DNA from: Saprospiraceae bacterium UBA7328
GTDB taxonomy: Bacteria; Bacteroidota; Bacteroidia; Chitinophagales; Saprospiraceae
Direction of reading: 5' to 3'
Length of the DNA: 6,527 nucleotides
Assembly (NCBI GenBank): GCA_002471345.1
Contig: DKPS01000045.1
Location: 1 to 6,527 of the forward strand
The notes under the pieces are model-generated. The model worked only from the letters and a program-made list of their open reading frames with translations. It made no database searches and was not told the DNA's origin. Shown here one piece after another: positions 1 through 5,306 of this stretch (the first letter of the stretch is position 1; every line of letters begins with the position of its first letter). A program made the position numbers and the translations under genes.

Positions 1-1
1 C

Positions 2-1966
2 AAAATTGATCAAAACTATTTGATTGCCTATCAGAGATGCTGTCGAAATGAAGCGATATCAAATGTGGTAAGTCCCGGTGAATTTGGTGCGGTGTTTTCA
101 ATTGAAATTACGCCGGAAGCATTGAGTGTTTGTAATAATTCACCAAAATTTAATGATTATAAAACGTCAATATTTTGTACAAATATTCCTTTAGAAATAG
201 ATAATAATGCTCCGGATTTAGATGGCGATAGTATAGCTTATAGTTTTTGTGTGCCCATATCTGCAGGTGGGACTAATTCACGAGATATAAATAGTTGTAC
301 TTATGTTAAACCAAATCCAGAAATATGTGGCCCTGATATATTTCGAGAAGTTCAGTTTAGATCTCCATCGTTTTCATTTGATGTTCCACTAAATGGTAGA
401 CCTAACTTATCTCTAGATACGGATAATGGATTTTTAAGTGGTGTGCCAGCTGGACTGGGTGAATATGTAATGGCGGTTTGTGCTGAAGAATATAGAAATG
501 GTATTCTCCTGACAAAAATGAGGAGAGATCTTCAGGTCATCATTACAGATTGTACACCAAAGGATGCTAAACTTTCAGTAAGTCCTGATGATGAGCCTTT
601 TGTACTCAATACTGGCCCGAATGGAGAATTACCTGGAGATCCCAACATGCCTTTAGATGATATTTTTATAGTGAGAGTTTGTGGTCAGACAACCGTAGAG
701 TTTGATATTAATAATAGATCGGTGCCTTATCAATCTGAATCATTTATGTGGTTTTTTGATTTGGGAGATGAAATTATAACATCCAACGAATCGAGACCTA
801 ATATAGAATTTCCAGGTATTGGAACTTATGAGGGATTTATGGTTATTGACCCAGATTCCCCACCATGTTCTGATACGGCTAGAGTAGAGGTCAGTATCCT
901 TCCTACTGTTCAAGCAGAATTTGAAGTGAATTTTGATGATTGCAGAGCTGGAGAAATTACTTTCAAGGATAATTCGAGAACTTTACCAGTAGATGCTTCT
1001 AATGAAATTTTGGCTTGGGAATGGGACTTTGGTGATGGTAATACTTCGAATCTGAGAGAGCCAACATACTTTTACGAAACTCCTGGTAAAAAGACAATAA
1101 GACTTAATGTATTTGATGACAATGGTTGTAATAATGAGTTTGTAGAAGTTATTGATTGGTTTCCAGTTCCTATTCCTAGGGTAGCACCGGATGGGTTTTT
1201 AGGTTGTTCACCCCAATCTTTTCATTTTGAAAACCTCTCATCACCTATAGATTCCAATTATGCTGTTGAATGGGATTTTGGTGATGGTTCGTCAGGCCCT
1301 GAAAGATTTGATATTAGCCCAGATCATGTTTATTCTGAACCTGGGACATATGATGTTTCTTTAAAAATAATATCGCCTATACCAGGATGTGAGGAGTCGA
1401 AAACTTTTAAAGACCTGATCGAAGTTTTACAAGGTTTTGAAGCTAGTTTTGATATGAGTCCCTCTGACCCTAAATTTATAGGAGAAAGAATAAGTTTTAC
1501 CAATACATCAGATCCTGGAGCTTTGAATTATGTTTGGGATTTTGGAGGAAGAAGTACTTCATTTGTTGAAAACCCAAGTTTTGTGATTTCTGACACAGGA
1601 CGTTTTATAATTAGCTTGACAGCTTCATGGGAAAATGGATGTTCTAACACTTTTACTCGAGAATTTGAAATTGTACCCTGCATAGAAACTAGATTTCCAA
1701 ATGCATTTACACCGAATGGTGATGGTAGAAATGAAGAATTTAAAGGTGTGATATTTGGGATTGCAGTTCAAGATTTTGATTTGTCGATATATGATAGATG
1801 GGGAAAGTTAGTATTTCAAACAAATGATCCAGATGAAGGGTGGAATGGAAGACTGAATAATTCAGGTGCAAATCTTCCCCCGGGAGTTTATTTGTATAGA
1901 GTTGATTTTGATAATCCTTTTTGTGATGAGGAACCAAAACCAGGATTTGCCACTTTGATTAGATAA
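2..1966 (+). CDS. Secreted multi-PKD-domain protein with T9SS type B C-terminal sorting domain (5' end outside window)
   Basis: The frame is open from base 2, so the gene starts upstream; a TTG at base 20 is internal, not a start. The visible part is 654 residues. The N-terminal 185 residues contain YQRCCRN (residues 10-16), a motif I associate with large Bacteroidota surface proteins, and several further cysteines. Four PKD-like Ig-fold repeats follow, marked by WFFDLGD (about 250), WEWDFGDG (about 339), VEWDFGDG (about 422) and VWDFGG (about 511); the first and last are degenerate. The last 90 residues form the gliding-motility-associated (CHU_C) domain: NAFTPNGDGRNEEF at about 567, YDRWGKLVF at about 597, GWNG at about 613, GVYLYRVDF, then a terminal GFATLIR. 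In this family that domain directs export through the type IX secretion system and surface attachment or release. The ligand or substrate cannot be read from the sequence; adhesion is a guess. No catalytic domain is visible. Domain assignment is firm, function is not. Confidence 0.93.
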   Translation, partial: KIDQNYLIAYQRCCRNEAISNVVSPGEFGAVFSIEITPEALSVCNNSPKFNDYKTSIFCTNIPLEIDNNAPDLDGDSIAYSFCVPISAGGTNSRDINSCTYVKPNPEICGPDIFREVQFRSPSFSFDVPLNGRPNLSLDTDNGFLSGVPAGLGEYVMAVCAEEYRNGILLTKMRRDLQVIITDCTPKDAKLSVSPDDEPFVLNTGPNGELPGDPNMPLDDIFIVRVCGQTTVEFDINNRSVPYQSESFMWFFDLGDEIITSNESRPNIEFPGIGTYEGFMVIDPDSPPCSDTARVEVSILPTVQAEFEVNFDDCRAGEITFKDNSRTLPVDASNEILAWEWDFGDGNTSNLREPTYFYETPGKKTIRLNVFDDNGCNNEFVEVIDWFPVPIPRVAPDGFLGCSPQSFHFENLSSPIDSNYAVEWDFGDGSSGPERFDISPDHVYSEPGTYDVSLKIISPIPGCEESKTFKDLIEVLQGFEASFDMSPSDPKFIGERISFTNTSDPGALNYVWDFGGRSTSFVENPSFVISDTGRFIISLTASWENGCSNTFTREFEIVPCIETRFPNAFTPNGDGRNEEFKGVIFGIAVQDFDLSIYDRWGKLVFQTNDPDEGWNGRLNNSGANLPPGVYLYRVDFDNPFCDEEPKPGFATLIR

Positions 1967-1980
1967 GAGTAGACTCTATT
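1966..1980 (+). terminator. Weak hairpin at the stop codon of the PKD protein gene
   Basis: AGAG (1966-1969), loop TAGA and CTCT (1974-1977) form a four-base-pair stem starting on the last base of the TAA stop. ATTTT follows. The stem is short, so this is only a possible terminator. Confidence 0.25.
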
Positions 1981-1993
1981 TTAGGATAAAAAC

Positions 1994-2015
1994 ATCTATC
2001 ATATATAGATTTTTA
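1994..2015 (+). terminator. AT-rich hairpin followed by a T run, possible terminator
   Basis: ATCTAT (1994-1999) pairs with ATAGAT (2005-2010) around a five-base loop. Five T residues (2010-2014) follow, and an A run lies just upstream. The layout is right for a rho-independent terminator of the upstream gene, but the stem holds only one G-C pair, so its strength is doubtful. It lies before the rplS promoter, which fits separate transcription. Confidence 0.35.
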
Positions 2016-2033
2016 AAATATTAAAAATAAAAC

Positions 2034-2066
2034 TTGAAACTTTAGCAAAGAAAAATTTATCTTTGC
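2034..2066 (+). promoter_or_regulatory. Bacteroidota-type promoter for rplS
   Basis: TTG at 2034-2036 (the -33 element) is separated by 21 bases from TATCTTTG at 2058-2065 (the -7 element, consensus TAnnTTTG). Transcription would begin around 2070-2073, leaving a leader of about 20 bases before the ATG at 2093. That leader contains CCGA (2070-2073) and TCGG (2087-2090), which could form a weak stem just before the start. The -7 element is also the right arm of a perfect inverted repeat, GCAAAGA (2045-2051) with TCTTTGC (2060-2066). Confidence 0.8.
2045..2066. repeat. Perfect 7-bp inverted repeat across the rplS -7 element
   Basis: GCAAAGA (2045-2051) and TCTTTGC (2060-2066) are exact reverse complements separated by eight bases. 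The right arm is part of the -7 promoter element, so the repeat lies upstream of the expected transcript start and cannot act as RNA. It could be an operator, or chance symmetry in AT-rich promoter DNA. Confidence 0.5.
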
Positions 2067-2092
2067 ACTCCGAAATTCAAAAACGCTCGGTT

Positions 2093-2452
2093 ATGGACGC
2101 TATTAAGTTTGTTGAAGATACTATGTTGGATGCCAAAGCTCTTCCAGAGTTTCATGTTGGTGATAATGTTTCTATAAGTTACAGAATCGTTGAAGGTGAA
2201 AAAGAAAGAGTTCAGAGTTATAAAGGCGACGTAATTCAGATTAAGGGAAAGGGTAAAACAAAGACATTTACAGTTAGAAAAATGTCTGGTAATGTTGGAG
2301 TAGAAAGGATTTTTCCAATGACTTCACCTAATATTGTAGACCTTTTAGTTAATAAAAGAGGTAAAGTTAGAAGAGCTAGACTTTTCTATTTGAGAGACTT
2401 AATCGGCAAAAAAGCTAAGATTAAAGAAAAAACTACCATCTCAAAAAAGTAG
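2093..2452 (+). CDS. rplS: 50S ribosomal protein L19
   Basis: The product is a structural protein of the large ribosomal subunit that sits at the 30S-50S interface. From the ATG at 2093 it is 119 residues, close to the usual 115-120. The family pattern is clear: an N-terminal helix, PEFHVGDNVSISYRIVEGEKERVQSYKGDVI, then FTVRKMSGNVGVERIFP, SPNIVDLLVNKRGKVRRARLFYLRDLIGKKAKIKE with the usual basic C-terminal end. The reading frame also opens at a TTG at 2063, but that TTG lies inside the -7 promoter element and before the likely transcript start, so it cannot be the start codon. The ATG at 2093 also aligns with the N-terminus of known L19 proteins. No Shine-Dalgarno sequence is visible, as is usual in this phylum. 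The gene has its own promoter and terminator and is not followed by or preceded by trmD. Confidence 0.97.
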   Translation: MDAIKFVEDTMLDAKALPEFHVGDNVSISYRIVEGEKERVQSYKGDVIQIKGKGKTKTFTVRKMSGNVGVERIFPMTSPNIVDLLVNKRGKVRRARLFYLRDLIGKKAKIKEKTTISKK

Positions 2453-2476
2453 TCCTTACTAAAGGATTCTTTTCTT
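2451..2476 (+). terminator. Rho-independent terminator after rplS
   Basis: AGTCCTT (2451-2457) pairs with AAGGATT (2462-2468) through seven base pairs, including one G-T wobble, around the loop ACTA. A pyrimidine/T-rich run (CTTTTCTTATT) follows. The stem begins inside the rplS stop codon. Because of the modest stem, some readthrough into the next gene is plausible. Confidence 0.55.
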
Positions 2477-2497
2477 ATTGTATCATATTCTAATCAG

Positions 2498-2896
2498 ATG
2501 AGATTATCTGGAATCCTTTTGCCTATTTTATTTCTATTTGGATGCAATCCTGATTCCAAAGAAGAAATACCTAGTTCAACTTCACTTGAGGGAAGATGGA
2601 TAATGGAGGCAGCCGCTAGAGATGGAAAACTCACTGAAACTTTGAAGGATTCTTATTTTATTTTTCAAAATCCTGATATTTTGATCAATAACATTAACCG
2701 AAAAGAAATATCCTTCAAATACAATGTATTAGAAGACAATAGAATTGAACAAAGAGGAGCTTTAGATCTAGATTACAATATTATGAAGTTTCAAAATGAC
2801 ACTTTGGTTTTGCGAACTCAAATTAGAGATTACGATTTTCAATTTTTACTTATTCGTGATACCCTGGATGTTGAATTGAGACTAAATTCTGAATGA
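2498..2896 (+). CDS. Small predicted lipoprotein, function unknown
   Basis: The product is 132 residues. It starts with a short signal peptide (MRLSG followed by the hydrophobic ILLPILFLF) ending in the lipobox LFGC, which places the lipidated cysteine at residue 16. The mature protein should therefore be attached to a membrane and face the periplasm or surface. Residues 30-34 (LEGRW) followed by alternating hydrophobic and polar strands (ISFKYNV, TLVLRTQI, FQFLLIRD) resemble small lipocalin-like beta-barrel lipoproteins of Bacteroidota. That resemblance is only a pattern match. The gene lies 45 bases after rplS and 130 before rpsP on the same strand. I see no good promoter of its own, so it may rely on readthrough from rplS. 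The ATG at 2498 is the natural start because it yields a complete signal peptide. Confidence 0.85.
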   Translation: MRLSGILLPILFLFGCNPDSKEEIPSSTSLEGRWIMEAAARDGKLTETLKDSYFIFQNPDILINNINRKEISFKYNVLEDNRIEQRGALDLDYNIMKFQNDTLVLRTQIRDYDFQFLLIRDTLDVELRLNSE

Positions 2897-2929
2897 ATTA
2901 AATTGTCTGAAGCGGACATGAAATTAATT
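2896..2929 (+). repeat. Two-part hairpin just after the lipoprotein stop codon
   Basis: AATTAA (2896-2901) pairs with TTAATT (2924-2929). Inside this, TGTCTG (2904-2909) pairs with CGGACA (2913-2918), including one G-T wobble, around the loop AAG, with a small internal loop between the two stems. There is no T run after it, so it is not a classical terminator. It may protect the 3' end of the mRNA or be a weak stop signal. Its right arm touches the TTG of the rpsP promoter. Confidence 0.45.
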
Positions 2930-2959
2930 GAGCATAAGATTAAAAAAAGAATATCTTTA
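2928..2959 (+). promoter_or_regulatory. Bacteroidota-type promoter for rpsP
   Basis: TTG at 2928-2930 is followed after exactly 21 bases by TATCTTTA (2952-2959), which matches TAnnTTTG except for the last base. The spacing equals that of the rplS promoter. The predicted transcript start is around 2964-2967, giving a leader of about 60 bases before rpsP. As at rplS, the -7 element lies in the right arm of an inverted repeat: GCATAAGAT (2932-2940) against ATCTTTATGC (2953-2962), imperfect by one extra T. Confidence 0.7.
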
Positions 2960-2971
2960 TGCAGCTAAAAT

Positions 2972-2999
2972 CCTGATGCTCATTAATGAAGTAGTCAGG
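2972..2999 (+). promoter_or_regulatory. Possible leader hairpin upstream of rpsP
   Basis: CCTGAT (2972-2977) can pair with GTCAGG (2994-2999), with one T-G wobble, enclosing a loop that contains the palindrome CATTAATG (2981-2988). The stem lies in the predicted 5' leader of rpsP and covers the first two bases of the ATG of a short upstream reading frame (2976). Control of S16 synthesis by this structure is possible but unproven. Confidence 0.35.
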
Positions 3000-3023
3000 T
3001 ATGGAAAACCAAATAAATTTTAG
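2976..3023 (+). other. Possible 15-codon upstream reading frame in the rpsP leader
   Basis: An ATG at 2976 opens a frame encoding MLINEVVRYGKPNKF and stops at TAG 3021-3023, three bases before the rpsP ATG and in the same frame. It starts about 10 bases after the predicted transcript start. The arrangement would suit translational coupling or a leader peptide. A frame this short can occur by chance, and there is no ribosome binding site to support it. Confidence 0.25.
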
Positions 3024-3026
3024 AAA

Positions 3027-3749
3027 ATGCCAGCAAAAATTAGATTAGCTCGTCATGGAAGACGAAAAAATGCTTTTTACCACATTGTAGTAGCCGATGC
3101 AAGAGCTCCAAGAGATGGTAAGTTTATCGAAAAATTAGGAATATATAATCCAATGACTGCTCCAGCCACAATTGAGTTGGATAGAGACAGTGCCTACGAG
3201 TGGATTATGAAAGGAGCTCAACCAACAGATACAGCTAGAGCGATTCTTAAATTTAAAGGAGTGTTTTTCAGGAAACACCTTCAAAGAGGGGTTAAAAAAG
3301 GTGCATTTACTCAAGAAGAAGCGGATGCAAAATTGACGGCATGGATAGAGGATAAAGAATCTAAAATTGCTGAGAGAGTAGCTGCGGCCAAGGTAGCTAG
3401 AGCAGACGAAAGAAGAATGATCTCGGAAGGTATTCCAAAAAGCAAACCAGCACCAGCAACCGAAGAATTAGAAGCATTCAGTCAACCTGAAATAGCAGCA
3501 GTAGAAGAGACACCAGCAGAAGATGAAGCACCTGCTGAGAATGTCGAAGAAACTACTCCCGTTGTTGAAGCAATTTCAGAAGCTCCGACTGCTGAGGTTT
3601 TAGAGGAAAAAGTTGTTGAACCTGAAGCAGTAAAGGAAGCTGCACCAGAAGTTAAGGTGACAGAGGAGGAAACAACAGCTCCAGTTGCAGAAGAAAAGGT
3701 AGAAGCGACTTCTGATGACAAGGACTCTGAGTCTGCAAAAGAAGAGTAA
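3027..3749 (+). CDS. rpsP: 30S ribosomal protein S16 with long acidic C-terminal tail
   Basis: S16 is a small-subunit ribosomal protein needed for 30S assembly. Residues 1-88 are the complete conserved core: MPAKIRLARHGRRKNAFYHI, VVADARAPRDGKFIEKLGIYNP, then the ALKFKGVF-type segment (AILKFKGVFFRKHLQRG). The protein is 240 residues, against roughly 80-90 for the minimal family. Residues about 89-137 look like a charged helix (EEADAKLTAWIEDKESKIAERVAAAKVARADERR). From about 140 to the end the sequence is low-complexity and rich in Glu, Ala, Pro, Val and Thr, with no Lys or Arg between residues 141 and 194. C-terminal extensions on S16 are known in Bacteroidota, but this one is long by my recollection. 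The tail is probably disordered; its role is unknown. The ATG at 3027 is fixed by the conserved N-terminus and by the in-frame TAG just before it. rimM does not follow. Confidence 0.96.
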   Translation: MPAKIRLARHGRRKNAFYHIVVADARAPRDGKFIEKLGIYNPMTAPATIELDRDSAYEWIMKGAQPTDTARAILKFKGVFFRKHLQRGVKKGAFTQEEADAKLTAWIEDKESKIAERVAAAKVARADERRMISEGIPKSKPAPATEELEAFSQPEIAAVEETPAEDEAPAENVEETTPVVEAISEAPTAEVLEEKVVEPEAVKEAAPEVKVTEEETTAPVAEEKVEATSDDKDSESAKEE

Positions 3750-3779
3750 TCTAATTAATTAATTCTCACCGAAGGAAAT

Positions 3780-3805
3780 AGATAATTCGATTATCTTGTC
3801 TTCTT
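3780..3805 (+). terminator. Hairpin between rpsP and the next gene, possible weak terminator
   Basis: AGATAAT (3780-3786) and ATTATCT (3790-3796) are exact reverse complements around the loop TCG, followed by the pyrimidine-rich TGTCTTCTTC. The stem has only one G-C pair. The right arm also reads TATCTTG, close to a -7 promoter element but one T short and with no TTG at the right distance upstream. It could therefore belong to either a weak terminator or a weak promoter. Confidence 0.35.
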
Positions 3806-3823
3806 CATGATAAATGCCTTCAC

Positions 3824-5206
3824 ATGCTTGATTTAGATCAAAAGTATCTTACTAAGCTGAATGATATAAAAGTCAGTATACAACATTCAGAATTGCTTTC
3901 GGCTTATCTAGACGAAGAGGAAGATGAGTTATACACCCCTCTTAAGGAGCGATTTGAGCCCCAAATTGAAGAGGTTTATAAAGAAATAGCTAGTAAGCAT
4001 CCATTGCAATTAATATCAGTTGAGAAGGAGTTATTGGATCCTGATTATGAAGGATTGTTTCTTCCAAGAATATTAGGATATTCTGTCATGAGGGGGCAGC
4101 TAAATGAGAGTGTGAAATATGTAAAACCTCAAGAGCATTTTAAGGACATTCTTTTGGCTTTATGTAATTCTGCGAATTTCGATGTTCTTCAACTAAGGTC
4201 CGGTAAAACAATTGAAATCGGATTCTCATTGAGTAGTGATATTTGGATTACTAATCTCATGAATGAGATCTCTAATAAAAAGGTGAGACTATATCTTGAA
4301 GGGTTAAAACTGCTCAAGTATAGGGATCAATTGATTCGGTTGACATCGTATAAAGGGTATAAAAAACAATTTTCGAATTTTAATTACCTGACTTCGTCGT
4401 TACCTACTAGTTGTGCAGATCTGACCCTGAATGAAGCTTCATTAGTTGAGTTCTTAGTATACAGAAGTAAATCAACTTACGAAAGTACTAATCTTGAACC
4501 GTTCATCAACAAGATTTTAAGTGCAGACTTTACAAGTTGTAATGAATATTTAAAGCTTCTTTTAGTTATTGGATTGTATTTCGATCTGACTGAAGAAAAC
4601 AAAGTTGTCTTTAATAAACAGTGGGTAAAGGTCGGGAAGGCTGAAGATTTTGATTCTAATGTTTTTATTGAATTTAATAATCTTCAGGAGAATGATAGTG
4701 ATTTGAGTGGTTCATCTGTAGAGCGTTTACATAATGTTCTCGGAAAGGAGAAAGGTGATGAATTCAAGAAGTATTTAGAGATGATTGTTGAAGTTGAAAA
4801 TGGGGGCTATATTAATGAAGGAGCAGCTGAGAGGATGAGAACTTATTATAATGGCCATGAAGGTCTTTCTTTACAAAATGAAGCTTCAAGAATATTTATA
4901 TTCAACAAATTCAAAAGTTTCATTGAGAAACTACAGACAGCTGATTTTCATGAATATTTTGAATTCAATTCTGTCTTTGTCAATTACATGAAGATTTTCT
5001 CAAACGAAAAATTCAATCAGAATTTGAAGGCAGTTCTTCTGAAATATGTTAGAACTTTACTCAGAACCTATACTGATAAGAGAAGTAAAGACTACCAGGA
5101 CATTAAGAAGTTTGTTCAACCTTCATTTGTGGATATGGGCCTGATGAACGAAAAAAGTGTAAAGGAACTTTTTAAGTCAAAGAGAAAGCCAAGAACAGCG
5201 AAATAA
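3824..5206 (+). CDS. Unrecognised soluble protein, 460 residues
   Basis: I do not recognise this family. The product has no signal peptide, no membrane segment and no familiar catalytic motif, so it is probably cytoplasmic. Composition and spacing suggest a mostly alpha-helical protein. Residues 1-58 form a charged region with an acidic patch (YLDEEEDELY, 28-37). Residues 75-160 form a more hydrophobic block (LFLPRILGYSVMRGQ, FKDILLALCNSANFD, IEIGFSLSSDIW). Residues 200-260 form helices around EYLKLLLVIGLYFDLTEE, followed by an acidic linker at 283-300. Residues 350-420 form another helical block (KYVRTLLRTYTDKRSKDY). The C-terminus is basic (KSKRKPRTAK), which might contact nucleic acid; that is a guess. 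The ATG at 3824 is the first in frame and gives the full frame. It lies 74 bases after rpsP with no strong promoter between, so co-transcription with rpsP is possible. Base composition and codon use resemble the neighbours, so recent transfer is not indicated. Confidence 0.88.
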   Translation: MLDLDQKYLTKLNDIKVSIQHSELLSAYLDEEEDELYTPLKERFEPQIEEVYKEIASKHPLQLISVEKELLDPDYEGLFLPRILGYSVMRGQLNESVKYVKPQEHFKDILLALCNSANFDVLQLRSGKTIEIGFSLSSDIWITNLMNEISNKKVRLYLEGLKLLKYRDQLIRLTSYKGYKKQFSNFNYLTSSLPTSCADLTLNEASLVEFLVYRSKSTYESTNLEPFINKILSADFTSCNEYLKLLLVIGLYFDLTEENKVVFNKQWVKVGKAEDFDSNVFIEFNNLQENDSDLSGSSVERLHNVLGKEKGDEFKKYLEMIVEVENGGYINEGAAERMRTYYNGHEGLSLQNEASRIFIFNKFKSFIEKLQTADFHEYFEFNSVFVNYMKIFSNEKFNQNLKAVLLKYVRTLLRTYTDKRSKDYQDIKKFVQPSFVDMGLMNEKSVKELFKSKRKPRTAK

Positions 5207-5270
5207 AGAATATAGTCTACCTTTTTTCCTGCTTTGTCGAAATATATTTATTCTGTTTCCTCTTATAACC

Positions 5271-5278
5271 TAGATTTG
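5271..5278 (+). promoter_or_regulatory. Candidate -7 promoter element for the EI24-like gene
   Basis: TAGATTTG matches the TAnnTTTG consensus exactly. At the expected distance upstream (5247-5250) there is TTTA rather than TTTG, so the -33 element is weak. The transcript would start near 5283-5286, about 22 bases before the ATG at 5307. Confidence 0.45.
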
Positions 5279-5288
5279 GAATCATAAG

Positions 5289-5302
5289 TACAATTAATTG
5301 TA
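5289..5302. repeat. Perfect 14-bp palindrome in the leader of the EI24-like gene
   Basis: TACAATTAATTGTA is fully self-complementary and ends four bases before the ATG at 5307. It lies just after the predicted transcript start, a position where a dimeric repressor could bind. In AT-rich DNA such a palindrome may also arise by chance. Confidence 0.4.
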
Positions 5303-5306
5303 AATT

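Noticed and set aside
1740..1937. Minus-strand open frame of 65 codons within the PKD protein gene
   Set aside because: It lies wholly opposite the conserved type B sorting domain, has no recognisable product and no promoter; a shadow of the real gene.
2474..2497. Possible promoter for the lipoprotein gene around TATCATATTC
   Set aside because: It does not match TAnnTTTG, and there is no TTG at the proper distance.
3482..3721. Minus-strand open frame of 79 codons opposite the S16 tail, rich in Ser, Ala and Thr
   Set aside because: Its composition is the direct complement of the Glu/Ala/Pro/Val-rich tail codons, so the open frame is explained by that bias.
3753..3764. Short tandem repeat AATTAATTAATT after rpsP
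   Set aside because: Only three units of four bases in AT-rich intergenic DNA; no evidence for a function or for phase variation.
5207..5240. T run (CCTTTTTTCC) after the 460-residue protein gene as a terminator
   Set aside because: No stable hairpin precedes the T run.
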